From Gammaproteobacteria bacterium (lineage in GTDB: Bacteria > Pseudomonadota > Gammaproteobacteria > Burkholderiales > Burkholderiaceae_C): a stretch of DNA of 64,000 nucleotides. The translations under genes and the position numbers were made by a program. Shown piece after piece: positions 36,535 through 45,415 of this stretch (position 1 is its first letter; the number at the start of each line of letters is the position of its first letter). The notes beneath the pieces were generated by a model. It ran no database searches. It was not told the origin of the DNA and saw nothing but the letters and a program-made list of their open reading frames with translations. The stretch is taken from contig JAHJWB010000003.1 of NCBI GenBank assembly GCA_018828125.1, positions 339,034-403,033 on the forward strand, written 5' to 3'.

Positions 36535-37437
36535 ATGCACCACCCCGACCTGTTTCCTGGCTTTGCGCCGCATCGCATCCCGACACCCGACGGCGAGCAC
36601 ATCCACGCCCTGGTGGGCGGTAGCGGCCCGCCGTTACTGCTGTTGCACGGCCACCCGCAGACCAGCGCCATCTGGCACAAGGTAGCGCCCGCGCTGGCGC
36701 AGCGATTTACCTTGGTGCTGGCCGACTTGCGCGGCTACGGTGATTCCGCCAAACCCGCGGGCGACCCTGCGCACTTGCGATACAGCAAGCGCACCATGGC
36801 CGCCGACATGCTGGCCGTGATGCAGCACTTGGGCCACGTCCGCTTTTCGGTGCTGGCGCACGACCGCGGCGCCCGCGTGGCCCACCGACTGGCCGCCGAC
36901 CACCCCGATGCTGTGCTGCGCATGGTGCTGCTCGACGTCGCCCCCACGCTGGCGATGTACGAGAAGACCACCGACGCTTTTGCGCGGGCGTATTGGCACT
37001 GGTTCTTTCTGATCCAGCCCGCGCCACTGCCCGAGCGCCTGATCGAGGCCGACCCCGCCGCCTACATCCGCGACGTGATGGGTCGCCGCAGCGCGGGCAT
37101 GGCGCCGTTTGATGCACGGGCGCTGGCCGAATACACGCGCTGCCTGGCATTGCCCGGCACGGCCCACGGCATCTGCGAGGACTACCGTGCCGCGGCCAGC
37201 ATCGACCTGGTTCACGACCGTGGCGACCGCGATGCCGGGCGCCCGCTTGCCATGCCCGTGATGGCGCTGTGGGGTGCGCAGGGCGTGGTGCACCAGTGTT
37301 TTGACCCCCTGGCCGAATGGCAGCGCGTGGCCCGCGATGTGCGTGGCCATGCCTTGCCCTGCGGCCACTACATCGCCGAAGAGGCGCCGGACGCACTGCT
37401 GGCCGCTGCCTTGCCCTTTTTGCTGGAAACCACATGA
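36535..37437 (+). CDS. Alpha/beta hydrolase, probable haloacetate (fluoroacetate-type) dehalogenase
   Basis: 300 residues. Oxyanion motif LLLLHGHPQTSAIWHKV, then nucleophile D110 with R111 and R114 in AHDRGARVAHRLA, D134 (VLLDVAPT), H155 and W156 (YWHWFFL), Y217 (CEDYRAAA) and H278 (CGHYIAEEAP). These match, almost number for number, the nucleophile, carboxylate-binding arginines, halide pocket and catalytic His of characterised fluoroacetate dehalogenases. They hydrolyse haloacetates to glycolate. The stop overlaps the LeuC-like start by 4 bp. Actual substrate is untested. Confidence 0.85.
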   Translation: MHHPDLFPGFAPHRIPTPDGEHIHALVGGSGPPLLLLHGHPQTSAIWHKVAPALAQRFTLVLADLRGYGDSAKPAGDPAHLRYSKRTMAADMLAVMQHLGHVRFSVLAHDRGARVAHRLAADHPDAVLRMVLLDVAPTLAMYEKTTDAFARAYWHWFFLIQPAPLPERLIEADPAAYIRDVMGRRSAGMAPFDARALAEYTRCLALPGTAHGICEDYRAAASIDLVHDRGDRDAGRPLAMPVMALWGAQGVVHQCFDPLAEWQRVARDVRGHALPCGHYIAEEAPDALLAAALPFLLETT

Positions 37438-38852
37438 CACAGCCGCAAACCCTGTACCAGAAGCTGGTCGCATCACACACCGTGGCGGTGCTGGACGCGC
37501 AGAACGTGCTGCTGTTCTGCGACCTGCACCTGATGAACGAATACACCAGCCCGCAGGCGTTTGCCGGGCTGCACGATGCGGGGCGCGGTGTGCCCATGCC
37601 TGGGCAGAACGTGGCGGTGGTCAGCCACATCATTCCCACGCACCCGGTGCGCCACCGCGTCATTCAAGACCCGCCCTCAGCACTGCAGGCCCGCAACCTG
37701 AAGGCCAACTGCGAGCGGCACCACATCCCGCTGTTTGACACCAACGACCCGCTGCAGGGCATTGAACACGTGGTGGCGCCAGAACACGGCATGGTGCGGC
37801 CCGGCATGGTCATCGTGTGCGGCGACAGCCACACCACCACCTACGGGGCCTTGGGAGCACTGGGTTTTGGCATTGGCACGTCTGAAGTCGAACAGGTGCT
37901 GGCCACACAGACTTTGGTCTACCGGTTGGCGCAGAACATGCGCATTCGCGTGGACGGCGTGCTGCCAACGGGCACCACCGCCAAAGACCTGATCCTCATG
38001 GTCATCCGCCACATTGGCGCCCAGGGCGCGCGTGGCTACGTGGTGGAGTTTTGCGGCAGCGCCATCACCGCGTTGTCTGTGGAGGCGCGCTTTACGCTGT
38101 GCAACATGGCGGTGGAGGCGGGCGCACGCGGTGCCTTGATTGCGCCCGACGCCAAGGCGATTGCCTACGTGCTGGCCCGCGCACCCGACATCGCAGGTCT
38201 GTGGCGCCAGCAGGCCCTGGCGCACTGGGCCACGCTGCACAGCGACGCCCATGCCGTGTTCGACGCAGAACACCACTTCGACGCCAGCGATGTAGCCCCG
38301 TACGTCACCTGGGGCACCAGCCCGGACCAGGCCCTGGCCATCGACGCCACCGTGCCGCAGCCCGCCCACATGGCAGATGCAGCCCAGCGCAGCAGCGCCG
38401 AGCAGGCGCTGCGCTACACCGCCCTCGCGGCGGGGCAGGCGCTGCGCGGTGTGCCCGTGCAGCATGTGTTCATCGGTTCGTGCACCAACGCCCGCATTGA
38501 AGACCTGCGCGAAGTCGCCCGGGTCGTGGGCACGCGCCAGGTGGCGCCGGGCGTGCGCGCCATGGTCGTGCCCGGTTCGGGCGCCGTCAAGGCGCAGGCC
38601 GAGGTCGAGGGCATTGCCGCTGTATTGCAGGCGGCGGGTTTCGAGTGGCGCCAGCCCGGCTGCTCCATGTGCCTGGCCATGAACGACGACGTGCTGGCTC
38701 CCGGTCAGCGCTGCGCGTCTACCACCAACCGCAACTTTGAAGGCCGCCAGGGCCGGGGCGCCATCACGCACCTCATGAGCCCGGCCATGGCCGCCGCTGC
38801 CGCCATCACAGGCTGCATTACCGACGTGAGAACCCTGGAGACCGCTGCATGA
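37434..38852 (+). CDS. 3-isopropylmalate dehydratase-like (aconitase superfamily) large subunit
   Basis: 472 residues, LeuC length. Fe-S cluster cysteines are in FIGSCTNARIEDLREVA and in QPGCSMCLAMNDDVL; CGDSHTTTYGALGALGFGIG and STTNRNFEGRQGRGA are the other landmarks. With the next gene it forms a heterodimeric hydro-lyase. No leuB or leuA lies nearby, and it is cotranslated with a dehalogenase, so it may be a catabolic dehydratase paralogue rather than the leucine enzyme. ATG 37434 is in the 4-bp overlap. Confidence 0.9.
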   Translation: MTQPQTLYQKLVASHTVAVLDAQNVLLFCDLHLMNEYTSPQAFAGLHDAGRGVPMPGQNVAVVSHIIPTHPVRHRVIQDPPSALQARNLKANCERHHIPLFDTNDPLQGIEHVVAPEHGMVRPGMVIVCGDSHTTTYGALGALGFGIGTSEVEQVLATQTLVYRLAQNMRIRVDGVLPTGTTAKDLILMVIRHIGAQGARGYVVEFCGSAITALSVEARFTLCNMAVEAGARGALIAPDAKAIAYVLARAPDIAGLWRQQALAHWATLHSDAHAVFDAEHHFDASDVAPYVTWGTSPDQALAIDATVPQPAHMADAAQRSSAEQALRYTALAAGQALRGVPVQHVFIGSCTNARIEDLREVARVVGTRQVAPGVRAMVVPGSGAVKAQAEVEGIAAVLQAAGFEWRQPGCSMCLAMNDDVLAPGQRCASTTNRNFEGRQGRGAITHLMSPAMAAAAAITGCITDVRTLETAA

Positions 38853-39508
38853 CAAGTGAGCAACGCATCCTGAAAGGCCAGGCCGCCGTGCTGGCCACGC
38901 CCAACCTGGATACCGACCAGATCATGCCCAAGCAGTTTCTGCGCCGGATTGACAAAACAGGCTTGGCCCCAGGCCTGCTGTACGACTTGCGTTTTGACGG
39001 CGCAGGCCAGCCGCGTGGGGACTTCGTGCTCAACCAGCCCGCTTTTGCGCAGGTGGATGTACTGATTGCGGGCGCCAACTACGGTTGTGGATCCAGCCGC
39101 GAACATGCGGTGTGGGGCATGCAGCAATACGGCTTCAAGGCGGTGGTGGCGTCGAGTTTTGGCGAGATTTTCTATTCCAACGCGCTCAACAACGGACTGC
39201 TGCTGGCGATGGTGGCCGAGGGCGATGTACAGGCTTTCATGGCCGAAGCGGCAGACCTGCCAGGTCCGTTGCCGCTGGAGATAGACGTGGTGCAGCGCCG
39301 GGTGCAAAGCGCCCGACACACCGCGGCTTTTGTGCTGTCAGACCGGCACCAGCACATGTTTTTGCAGGGCCTGGATGTGGTGGGCGCATCGCTAGCGTAT
39401 GCCGATCGGATCCAGGCTTTTGCGAACCGACACTGGGCTGCCCAGCCGTGGGTGAAGGACGTGGCGCGCCGCACGCGCGACCGGTTGTCTGCCACCACGG
39501 TCGGCTGA
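38849..39508 (+). CDS. 3-isopropylmalate dehydratase-like small subunit
   Basis: 219 residues with the LeuD swivel-domain landmarks NLDTDQIMPKQFLR, AGANYGCGSSREHAVWGMQQ and SSFGEIFYSNALNNGLL. It partners the large subunit encoded upstream (4-bp overlap). The same caution applies: assignment to leucine synthesis is not supported by neighbours. Confidence 0.9.
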   Translation: MTSEQRILKGQAAVLATPNLDTDQIMPKQFLRRIDKTGLAPGLLYDLRFDGAGQPRGDFVLNQPAFAQVDVLIAGANYGCGSSREHAVWGMQQYGFKAVVASSFGEIFYSNALNNGLLLAMVAEGDVQAFMAEAADLPGPLPLEIDVVQRRVQSARHTAAFVLSDRHQHMFLQGLDVVGASLAYADRIQAFANRHWAAQPWVKDVARRTRDRLSATTVG

Positions 39509-39592
39509 ACCCATTTCTGCGTCCAGCAAGCCGACACATGCCCACCGCTCTCAGGCAGGGGGAAGGAGCCGGCAGCGGCAAGCCGGACGGGG

Positions 39593-40597
39593 TTACTTGG
39601 CCGCGCCCTTGCCCGCTTGCGCGGCCAGGGTCTTGGTGTAGACCTCCATCACCGTCGCAAAATCGCGCTCGAAGTTGATGGGCAAGAACGTGTCGTTGCC
39701 CGGCAGCAGCTGGCGCAGCTTGGGCGAGAAGTTGTAGCTGTATGAGCACTTCTTGACGCGCGTCTGCAGGTCAGGCGACACCTCTTTGCCCAAGGTCCAT
39801 GTTTCGGTCATGAAGGGCGGGCTCTCCCACAGTGTACGGATGCTGGAGCCCTTCACGTCGCCCTTGAGCACCATGCGCTGGTACAGGTCGCTGGCCACAG
39901 CTGCCGCGGGGTAGAAGCCGTGCATCACGCCCGTCACAGAGCGTTCGTGGCCGTTAGAGAACACCACTTCGTAGTTCTGGTCGGGCTGCAGGCCCAGGGC
40001 CGGGAACAAGGCGCGCGGGGCCAGATTGCCGGAGTTTGAGGTGGGAGTCGAATGCGCAATCTTCTTGCCGACCAGATCCTGGGGTTTGGTAAACGGGCTG
40101 TCCACGCGGGAGATGAGGATCAGCGTGTAGGAATTGCGTTTGCCGCTGGCCTTGTTGCCGGGCACGCCAAACGGCGCGGGCTGGCCTGCACTCACCAGTT
40201 GCGGCACAAGGCCGGGGTTGACCTGGGCCAACTGCACCTTGCCGGTCACGATGCCGTCGATCAGGTCTTTTTCGCCCAGGGTGTCGATGTTGGTGCTGCG
40301 CTCCAGAGATTCGCCATGGATGTTCTGCAGATCCAGGTTGCCGCAACGCGCCAGATGGTTGAAATAGTCGCCCCACAACAGCATGGTTTCGCTCTTGGCG
40401 TAGGTCTTGGGCATGGCCACCACCAGCTTTTCGCGTGGGCCGCCAAAACTGGGGGCGGGGGATGCCGCCGCGGCGGCGCGGGCGGCTGCAGCACGGGACT
40501 GTGGCGTGGTCGCGGCATTGTCGGTTTGCGCGGCCACGGGGCCCAGCATGAGCGTGGCGCCGGACAAAAGTGCGCAAAAGCGTGTATCGAATCGCAT
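39593..40597 (-). CDS. PhnD-type phosphate/phosphonate-like periplasmic binding protein
   Basis: 334 residues: signal peptide (LLSGATLMLGPVAAQ), an Ala-rich linker, then a type-2 periplasmic binding fold with EKLVVAMPKTYAKSETMLLW, LVGKKIAHSTPTSNSGNLAP and SNGHERSVTGVMHGFYPAAA. The PTSNSGNLAPRA stretch resembles the serine-rich anion site of PhnD/SsuA-type proteins. No permease or ATPase is adjacent. It converges on the LeuD-like gene. The ligand is unknown. Confidence 0.78.
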   Translation of the reverse strand: MRFDTRFCALLSGATLMLGPVAAQTDNAATTPQSRAAAARAAAAASPAPSFGGPREKLVVAMPKTYAKSETMLLWGDYFNHLARCGNLDLQNIHGESLERSTNIDTLGEKDLIDGIVTGKVQLAQVNPGLVPQLVSAGQPAPFGVPGNKASGKRNSYTLILISRVDSPFTKPQDLVGKKIAHSTPTSNSGNLAPRALFPALGLQPDQNYEVVFSNGHERSVTGVMHGFYPAAAVASDLYQRMVLKGDVKGSSIRTLWESPPFMTETWTLGKEVSPDLQTRVKKCSYSYNFSPKLRQLLPGNDTFLPINFERDFATVMEVYTKTLAAQAGKGAAK

Positions 40598-40817
40598 GGT
40601 GATTTCCCTCCGGTTTTATGGGGTAGCGTGACCGGGGCATCAGCGGCTGGGTGGTAGCGCGTGGTGACGGAACGGCCTGCGCTGAACCCGGTTTTCTGAG
40701 TATGCATGAAGGCCCCGCGCTCCTGGTAACGCGTGCGACTCGCATCGCCCTTGCTTCACTCATGCCCTCCGCTCTTGGCTATGCGGGCACGCCCACCCTG
40801 CGCGCTGCGCGGACGGA

Positions 40818-42524
40818 TCAAATCCCGAACACCTTCAGCACCGAATCAGCCAGCCCCTGAAGCCACCGGGCCGGGCCGCGATCGCGCTGGCTGGAATGGG
40901 GCATTTCCTCGTACACATAAAACCCCTTGTCCCCCTGAAAGGAATCGTTCAGCAGGGCCTGCTTGCCCCGCACATAGGCGATGAAGGTTTCGCACCGGCG
41001 CGTGGAGTACCCCAGGTTGGCGTTGAACGCGATGGTGGCCGCCTGGCTCACACTGCGTCCGGTGGCTGCAGGCTCCACACGCACGCCCCGGCAGCCTTGC
41101 ACGATGAGCTGCGCTGGGCCGTGAAACGCCAGGTAGCGCAGTTGCAGCGTGAGCCAGGCATGCAGACTGCCCAGCCGCCAGTGCGATGTGATGCGCACGG
41201 GCTCTCCACGCTGCTGCAGGACGCCCACAAGATTGTGTGGCTGCATCACCAGCGCGGCACCTGTTGGCAGCACCAGCACACCGATTTCACTGTGAGCGTC
41301 CTGGGTTGCTGACACGACATAGGTCGCAGGCGCCGTAGTGCGGATGCGGGTCAGTGCCACCATGCCGGATGCCAGGCTGGTCAGGGGGAAGCGGCGGTTG
41401 AGCAACCAGCAGGTGTCGGTCTGGCCCGCAATGGATGCGCTTTGCAGAAAGTCGGGGTGCAGCAGCAGTTCATGTGCTGCGTCCACCGTCACCTCGCGCG
41501 ACACGGCGGACAGGTGTGACTCCAGTGCCACTTCACCCAGGCTGTCCGGCAGCAGCCTGACCGGCGGGCGCCGTGCGGCCAGCGGTGCCAGCACAAAATA
41601 GAACAGGGCCTTGATGCCCAACGGTGCAAAGATGGCGCTCAACAATATGAACAAGGCGGTGGGCAACACATCCTGCAGCGGCTGCGACAGCCTGGAAAAC
41701 CAGTTGCCCGCGCGTTGGTCTTGCAGTGACGCCTTCCGATCGCGCAGCGGTGCCAGCAGTGCATCGATGTTACCTTGGCGAGGTGCAAATGCCGCCAGGG
41801 GTGGAAGGGGTTGTATCGCCTGCGCTAGCGCGTTTTGGCGCTGGTAATCCTCGGCCGCGCGCCGGTTTTCGGCCTGCAACTGCGCCTGTAGCCCCCGGAG
41901 CTGCTCGCACTGCTGGTACTCGGCCGAACCAATGCCGCTGATGCCCAGGCGGCACGCCACGGGGTGGGCCTGCTCCATGGCCTCGCGCTCCCGTTTGGCG
42001 GCCTGCCACTGGGTGTATAGCCCCTGGTGGACAAGGCGCAAGCGCTCCAGTTCTGCCCGGCGTGCTTGCGCCGACTGCGTGGCTTGCAGCCGCAGTCGCA
42101 GTTCCTCAAGGTGCTGGCGCTCGGCATTCAGAAGGTAAATCTCTGCATCCAGTCGCATGCCGTCCCACTGGTGCGCAACGATGGGCTGGCCCTTGAGCAC
42201 CGGGCCGATTGCACTGGCCTTCTGGCGATCCAACTGCTTGCTCCGCGTCTCCTGGTCTATGGCATTGATGCGTGCCGTCAGCGCGTCCAGCGACGCAGAG
42301 GCAAACTTCGCAACGCGATCCTGGCTTTCGCTGGTCAGGGTGTTCAGCTCGCGTGCAATGTGTTTATCGACCGCCGTCAGCTGCGCCAGCTCGGCTTGGG
42401 TCGATTGGTGGGCCTGCCACTCTGCCCAGGCCCATTTCCCGAAGAGCAGCACCGCGCAGATGAGCACAAAACCCATCAGATGGCGCAGCAGGAAGCGGAC
42501 AGTCGTTGCGACAAGGGCAATCAA
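40818..42524 (-). CDS. Membrane protein with coiled coil and AIM24-like C-terminal domain
   Basis: 568 residues. An N-terminal membrane helix (LMGFVLICAVLLFGKWAWAE), about 220 residues of coiled coil (ERQHLEELRLRLQATQSAQA), a second membrane segment (ALFILLSAIFAPLGIKALFY) and a beta-rich C-terminal part. The latter (FPLTSLASGMVALTRIRTTA, GPAQLIVQGCRGVRVEPA) reminds me of the AIM24/TerD-associated fold, but this is a weak resemblance. Function is unknown. It is transcribed away from the CSS-EAL gene across a 285-bp gap. Confidence 0.7.
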   Translation of the reverse strand: MIALVATTVRFLLRHLMGFVLICAVLLFGKWAWAEWQAHQSTQAELAQLTAVDKHIARELNTLTSESQDRVAKFASASLDALTARINAIDQETRSKQLDRQKASAIGPVLKGQPIVAHQWDGMRLDAEIYLLNAERQHLEELRLRLQATQSAQARRAELERLRLVHQGLYTQWQAAKREREAMEQAHPVACRLGISGIGSAEYQQCEQLRGLQAQLQAENRRAAEDYQRQNALAQAIQPLPPLAAFAPRQGNIDALLAPLRDRKASLQDQRAGNWFSRLSQPLQDVLPTALFILLSAIFAPLGIKALFYFVLAPLAARRPPVRLLPDSLGEVALESHLSAVSREVTVDAAHELLLHPDFLQSASIAGQTDTCWLLNRRFPLTSLASGMVALTRIRTTAPATYVVSATQDAHSEIGVLVLPTGAALVMQPHNLVGVLQQRGEPVRITSHWRLGSLHAWLTLQLRYLAFHGPAQLIVQGCRGVRVEPAATGRSVSQAATIAFNANLGYSTRRCETFIAYVRGKQALLNDSFQGDKGFYVYEEMPHSSQRDRGPARWLQGLADSVLKVFGI

Positions 42525-42809
42525 GAACGGGTCTTTCAGGGCTTCGGCGGTCTGGTGCCAAGGGTTGGCCGCAGAGCGCTGGTGCCCAGCGTATCACCCC
42601 CGCTCCGCTGGGTGATCGGCCATGCGTTTTCCGAGGGCCTGTGTACATGCCTTCGACCTTGCATACCAAAACCACCTGCAGGTTGCGCGGTAAACGCACG
42701 ATGGCGTCCTACTGGTATTGCCCAGGATTGCCCGGGCCGCAGCGGCATGCCATATTCGGCGCGCGGTGAGGGCCGCAAAGACCAACGCCATAACACCCAC
42801 AGGAGCTCC

Positions 42810-44378
42810 ATGCGGCGCATCAAGACCCGGATTGCCATCTTGTACGGCGTTGGCCTGCTGGCGGTCCTGCTGCCCATCGGGGCGGCGGTTTTGCTGGCCG
42901 AGTACCGGAGTTTCGAGCAGCAAAAAGACCGGGCAAACCGGCTCGCCAGCGAAATCCTGCACCGTACGCACAGGGTTACAGAGCAGATGGCGGCAGTCTT
43001 TCAGGAGCTGAACGCCACGCAAGGCGCCAACCCCTGCTCGGACGCCAACCTGGATCTCATGCGCAAGCTGGTGGTCAAGTCCAATTTGCTGATCGACGTA
43101 GGCTACGTCGAGAACAACCAAATGCGCTGCTCATCGTTTGGTCGAAACGAATACCGCGTCGGTCCGCCCAGCTATCGGGGCGATGGGGGATACGATGTGC
43201 GCGCGCAACTGGAGCATCCACTCCTTCCAGGGTCCCGGCTGGTGATGTCGACCGATCCCAAGACCGGATTCTCCACACTCATTCACCAAGGGGCGGTGCT
43301 TGAAGTTGCACCTGCCGACAGCCGCCTCACTTACGGTCTTGTCGGAGTTCGAAGCAAGTCCGCCATCGTCAGCCACGGGGCTTTTGATCCTCTCTGGCTG
43401 GCAAACATTGGGGGGACTTACGAGACCACCTTCTTCGATGGCAATCGCATCATTTCCTGGAAGCGCTCGGACCGATACGACCTGGCGGTGTATGTGGCCA
43501 TCCCCCGTAGCGAGATCGATCATGACTCGGGACGTGCCATGCTGGTGTTGGTGCCGGTGGGCATCGGTGCCGGACTGGTGCTGGCACTGGTGGTGGCGCA
43601 ACTTGTGCGACTGCAGCGCACGCTGTCGACGGCGCTGCGCGACGCGCTCAAGAACGATGAGTTTTTCCTCGCGTACCAACCCATTGTGGATCTCGCGTCC
43701 GGCCGTTGGGTGGGCGCCGAGGCTCTGCTGCGTTGGCGCAATGTCAATGGCGTGATGGTCAGCCCGGATGTATTCATTCCTGAGGCCGAACGCAGCCACC
43801 TGATCGAGCGCGTCACCGAGCGTGTTGTGCAATTGCTGGTGCAGGATGCGGCCGATTTGCTGCGCGAGCGCCCCGACTTTCACATCGCCATCAACCTCTC
43901 TGCACAGGATTTCGGCAACGCAGACTTGCCTGAGCGCCTTCGGGGCGCCTGCGCCCACATGCGGGTGCACCCGCGCAGCCTGCACATTGAGGCGACGGAA
44001 CGCGTTTTCCTGGACGTGGGGCAGACCCGCAAAACTGTGGCTGCGCTGCGCGCGCAAGGGCATGTGGTGTCCATCGACGATTTCGGCACTGGCTACTCCA
44101 GCTTGTCGTATCTGACGGAGTTTGAACTGGACTGCTTGAAGATCGACAAGTGCTTCGTCAGCACCATTGGCACGCAGGCCGTGACTCGCAACGTGATCGG
44201 CCACATCATCGAAATGGCCAAGTCGCTCCAGCTCAGGATGATTGCCGAGGGGGTCGAAACGCAAGAGCAAGCCACCTACCTGCGGGAGCATGGTGTGGAA
44301 TTTGCCCAAGGCTGGTTATATGCGAAGGCGATGGACATACGTCAGTTGGTGCAGGAACTGAATACGGCTGAAACCTGA
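42810..44378 (+). CDS. CSS-motif EAL-domain cyclic-di-GMP phosphodiesterase
   Basis: 522 residues: TM1 (ILYGVGLLAVLLPIGAAVLL), a periplasmic CSS domain with C76 (NPCSDANL) and C107-S-S (MRCSSFG), TM2 (LVLVPVGIGAGLVLALVVAQ) and an EAL domain. The EAL domain has VGAEALLRW, NLSAQDF, IEATERVF, SIDDFGTGYSS, KIDKCFV and IAEGVETQEQ intact. In known CSS-EAL enzymes the periplasmic cysteine pair is redox-controlled by DsbA/DsbB and tunes c-di-GMP hydrolysis. ATG 42810 has AGGAG; the much longer frame upstream is antisense to the neighbouring gene. Confidence 0.93.
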   Translation: MRRIKTRIAILYGVGLLAVLLPIGAAVLLAEYRSFEQQKDRANRLASEILHRTHRVTEQMAAVFQELNATQGANPCSDANLDLMRKLVVKSNLLIDVGYVENNQMRCSSFGRNEYRVGPPSYRGDGGYDVRAQLEHPLLPGSRLVMSTDPKTGFSTLIHQGAVLEVAPADSRLTYGLVGVRSKSAIVSHGAFDPLWLANIGGTYETTFFDGNRIISWKRSDRYDLAVYVAIPRSEIDHDSGRAMLVLVPVGIGAGLVLALVVAQLVRLQRTLSTALRDALKNDEFFLAYQPIVDLASGRWVGAEALLRWRNVNGVMVSPDVFIPEAERSHLIERVTERVVQLLVQDAADLLRERPDFHIAINLSAQDFGNADLPERLRGACAHMRVHPRSLHIEATERVFLDVGQTRKTVAALRAQGHVVSIDDFGTGYSSLSYLTEFELDCLKIDKCFVSTIGTQAVTRNVIGHIIEMAKSLQLRMIAEGVETQEQATYLREHGVEFAQGWLYAKAMDIRQLVQELNTAET

Positions 44379-44500
44379 CCGTTGGGGGCAGCGGTTGACA
44401 ACCTGTCCACCGCTGCAGTTGCAGGGCTGGACAAGGCGGAGAGGGTGCGCAACACCGCCCACCGCAACAATCAAGCCACTTCGCTACCTGCCATTCCTTC

Positions 44501-45409
44501 ATGTCGCAAAACACCCATACCCTGCAGCTCTTCTTTGAAGACCCTATCAAGCTCAAGTTGGGCCAACTGGTGTACCAGTACCTGGTAGCGGGCAATACTG
44601 AACAGGCGCAGCGCTGGGCCGACAAATTGGGCGGCGCCGATCTGGACGCGCTGTGGGACGCCCAATGGTTCAACCAGGAAGTCTTTGCAGAGCCGAATCG
44701 GCTGACGTTGCGTTTTGACACTGGCACCTCCGATGACCTGCCCTTGCGCGCGCTGGAGGCCCTGTTTGCCCATGGCCTGCAAGCCGCGGTGCTGGAGGTG
44801 TTCTACGACCAGGTGGGCGAAACCGAACGCATGCACTTTGACGCGGGGCAGTGGGTATCGCGCCAGGCGTTTTTTCAGAAAAATCCGCAGTGGCAACCCG
44901 TGGTGGAACCAGAGACCCACCGCAGCGGAACGGGTGATGCCGATGGAGGCGATGACGCCCCTGGGGACGCCGACAACGGCTGCTCCAAAGACCCCGCCAA
45001 GCCCATTTCCGTCACCAAGTTGCGCGAGCAGGAGGCAAAGCGCAAACGCGAGGCACAGGAAGCCGTCGAGGCCATTGTCGACTTTGCCAAGGCCATGCGC
45101 GGCAGTGGCACATCACCGGTGCAAGGGCTGATCGCGGTGGTGCTGCTGCGCGCCGGGCTCAATGGGTTGCTGCAGGCGTTTGTGTTTACGGTCGTCACGG
45201 TGCTGCTGTTCAAGGGTTTCTGGCTGTGGCTGGGCTTGGGCCTGGTGCTGGCGGTGGTGCTGCCGCTGTATTACATGCTCAGTGAATACAAAGACATCAA
45301 GGGGGATGACGACGATTACAGTGATGCGAGTGGCGATGACGACGGCAACAACACCAACAACGGCAGTGACGATGAGGGCAACCCGGCCACCGTCATGGCC
45401 CGGGGGTAG
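44501..45409 (+). CDS. Unknown membrane protein with acidic C-terminal tail
   Basis: 302 residues. A soluble N-terminal domain of about 130 residues (IKLKLGQLVYQYLVAGNTEQ) and an acidic linker are followed by a helix (AKRKREAQEAVEAIVDF). Then come two membrane segments (LLQAFVFTVVTVLLFKGFWL; LGLVLAVVLPLYYMLSEY) and an Asp/Asn-rich tail (DDDDYSDASGDDDGNNTN). Not recognised. The gene after it has a similar acidic stretch and starts 7 bp downstream, so the two probably form one operon. Confidence 0.75.
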   Translation: MSQNTHTLQLFFEDPIKLKLGQLVYQYLVAGNTEQAQRWADKLGGADLDALWDAQWFNQEVFAEPNRLTLRFDTGTSDDLPLRALEALFAHGLQAAVLEVFYDQVGETERMHFDAGQWVSRQAFFQKNPQWQPVVEPETHRSGTGDADGGDDAPGDADNGCSKDPAKPISVTKLREQEAKRKREAQEAVEAIVDFAKAMRGSGTSPVQGLIAVVLLRAGLNGLLQAFVFTVVTVLLFKGFWLWLGLGLVLAVVLPLYYMLSEYKDIKGDDDDYSDASGDDDGNNTNNGSDDEGNPATVMARG

Positions 45410-45415
45410 TCCCAC

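Noticed and set aside
37434..39508. Naming the dehydratase genes leuC and leuD
   Set aside because: Family membership is clear, but the operon has no leucine gene and includes a dehalogenase, so the biosynthetic name is not supported.
42027..42809. N-terminal extension of the CSS-EAL gene
   Set aside because: It is antisense to the neighbouring membrane-protein gene, and a good ribosome-binding site precedes ATG 42810.
44386..44420. Hairpin GCAGCGGT/ACCGCTGC after the CSS-EAL gene as a terminator
   Set aside because: No T run follows on either strand, so a factor-independent terminator is not supported.
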